Source: Bin87 sp965115825
GTDB taxonomy: Bacteria; Chloroflexota; Dehalococcoidia; Lucifugimonadales; UBA3495
DNA length: 64,000 bases
NCBI GenBank assembly: GCA_965115825.1
Contig: OZ220464.1
Location: forward strand, 2,976,001-3,040,000
Reading direction: 5' to 3'
Of the stretch, positions 63,854-64,000 are shown piece by piece. A program made the position numbers and the translations under genes. Positions within the stretch are counted from its first letter, which is position 1, and every line of letters starts with the position of its first letter. The notes beneath the pieces are model-generated. The model searched no databases, was not told the DNA's origin, and saw nothing but the letters and a program-made list of their open reading frames with translations.

Positions 63854-64000
63854 CCGGATAGTTGAAAAGTTTCAAAAGTTGACCGCCCAGCGCTAGCGAC
63901 GCCAAGCGGTCGGTTGCTCTCCGGATCTCTCTAAATCCTCTTGAGCGTTTTCTATTCTAATCATACCCGACAGCATAAGCAACCCCCAAAGCGCGGTTAC

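Larger units (their letters stand above)
63403..64000. other. Gene-free end of window
   Basis: About 600 bases with no supported gene. It contains a 14-base perfect palindrome GGATTACGTAATCC at 63463-63476, the long hairpin at 63641-63677 and a near-consensus promoter at 63825. Downstream of the promoter, 63890-64000 has no open frame with a ribosome site, so the transcript may be an RNA or have a long leader. Confidence 0.5.

Overview
This is a GC-rich bacterial chromosome segment with standard code 11. TGA is used as a stop throughout, with one well-supported exception at 34304. The gene set points to a Chloroflexota lineage, perhaps SAR202/Dehalococcoidia-like, but that is inference. It includes a DUF1800/DUF1501 pair, an LLM flavin oxidoreductase, secreted proteins with Thr/Pro linkers and FN3-like repeats, a YvcK-GlmS-TreT cluster, and a GrdB-family selenoprotein. 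There is no rRNA gene. Three tRNA genes (Thr-CGT, Ser-CGA, Arg-TCT) are visible.

Layout. 1-1950: end of an unknown gene, a quinone-type reductase and a methyltransferase. 1964-7324: four tandem secreted/lipoprotein paralogues with a predicted beta-rich, NTR/TIMP-like domain, followed by a secreted metzincin-type metalloprotease. 7800-17724: a defence island with a Kiwa-like pair (kwaA-kwaB), a truncated tyrosine recombinase, a DUF7689-like pseudogene with one nonsense codon, a large Eco57I-type DNA methylase, a PLD-SNF2 helicase and a small zinc-ribbon protein. 18293-20177: an IS5-family transposase with a canonical -1 slippery site, abutting a 5'-truncated FN3-repeat gene.

20230-32136: cupin, tRNA-Thr, GMC oxidoreductase, ABC-F ATPase, methyltransferase, tRNA-Ser, PcrA/UvrD helicase, and a peptide-type ABC importer (binding protein plus two permeases, no ATPases). 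32713-35032: a zinc alcohol dehydrogenase coupled to a GrdB-family protein. Its reading frame crosses an in-frame TGA inside a UxxCT motif and is followed by a SECIS-like hairpin. 35047-39647: MscS channel, sirtuin, RecF, VWA protein and Fur-type regulator, all on the minus strand. 39729-43720: NHL protein, DUF1501, small lipoprotein and DUF1800. 43946-47050: small metabolic and hypothetical genes. 47198-48772: a trypsin-like protease whose C-terminal region is cut off by an in-frame TAG. It is divergent from a DNA methyltransferase (49029).

49920-53748: thioredoxin-reductase-like protein, MBL hydrolase, VOC protein and a NirK-type copper nitrite reductase. 53897-56119: a large secreted FN3 protein with helically phased direct repeats upstream. 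56422-63402: tRNA-Arg, LLM oxidoreductase, YvcK, GlmS, TreT-like glycosyltransferase and a phosphonoacetate-hydrolase-like enzyme. The last 600 bases hold no gene but contain a long perfect hairpin and a near-consensus sigma-70 promoter pointing out of the window.

The strongest points for follow-up are the selenoprotein at 33824-35032, the lipoprotein array next to a metzincin, and the defence island with its eroded companions.
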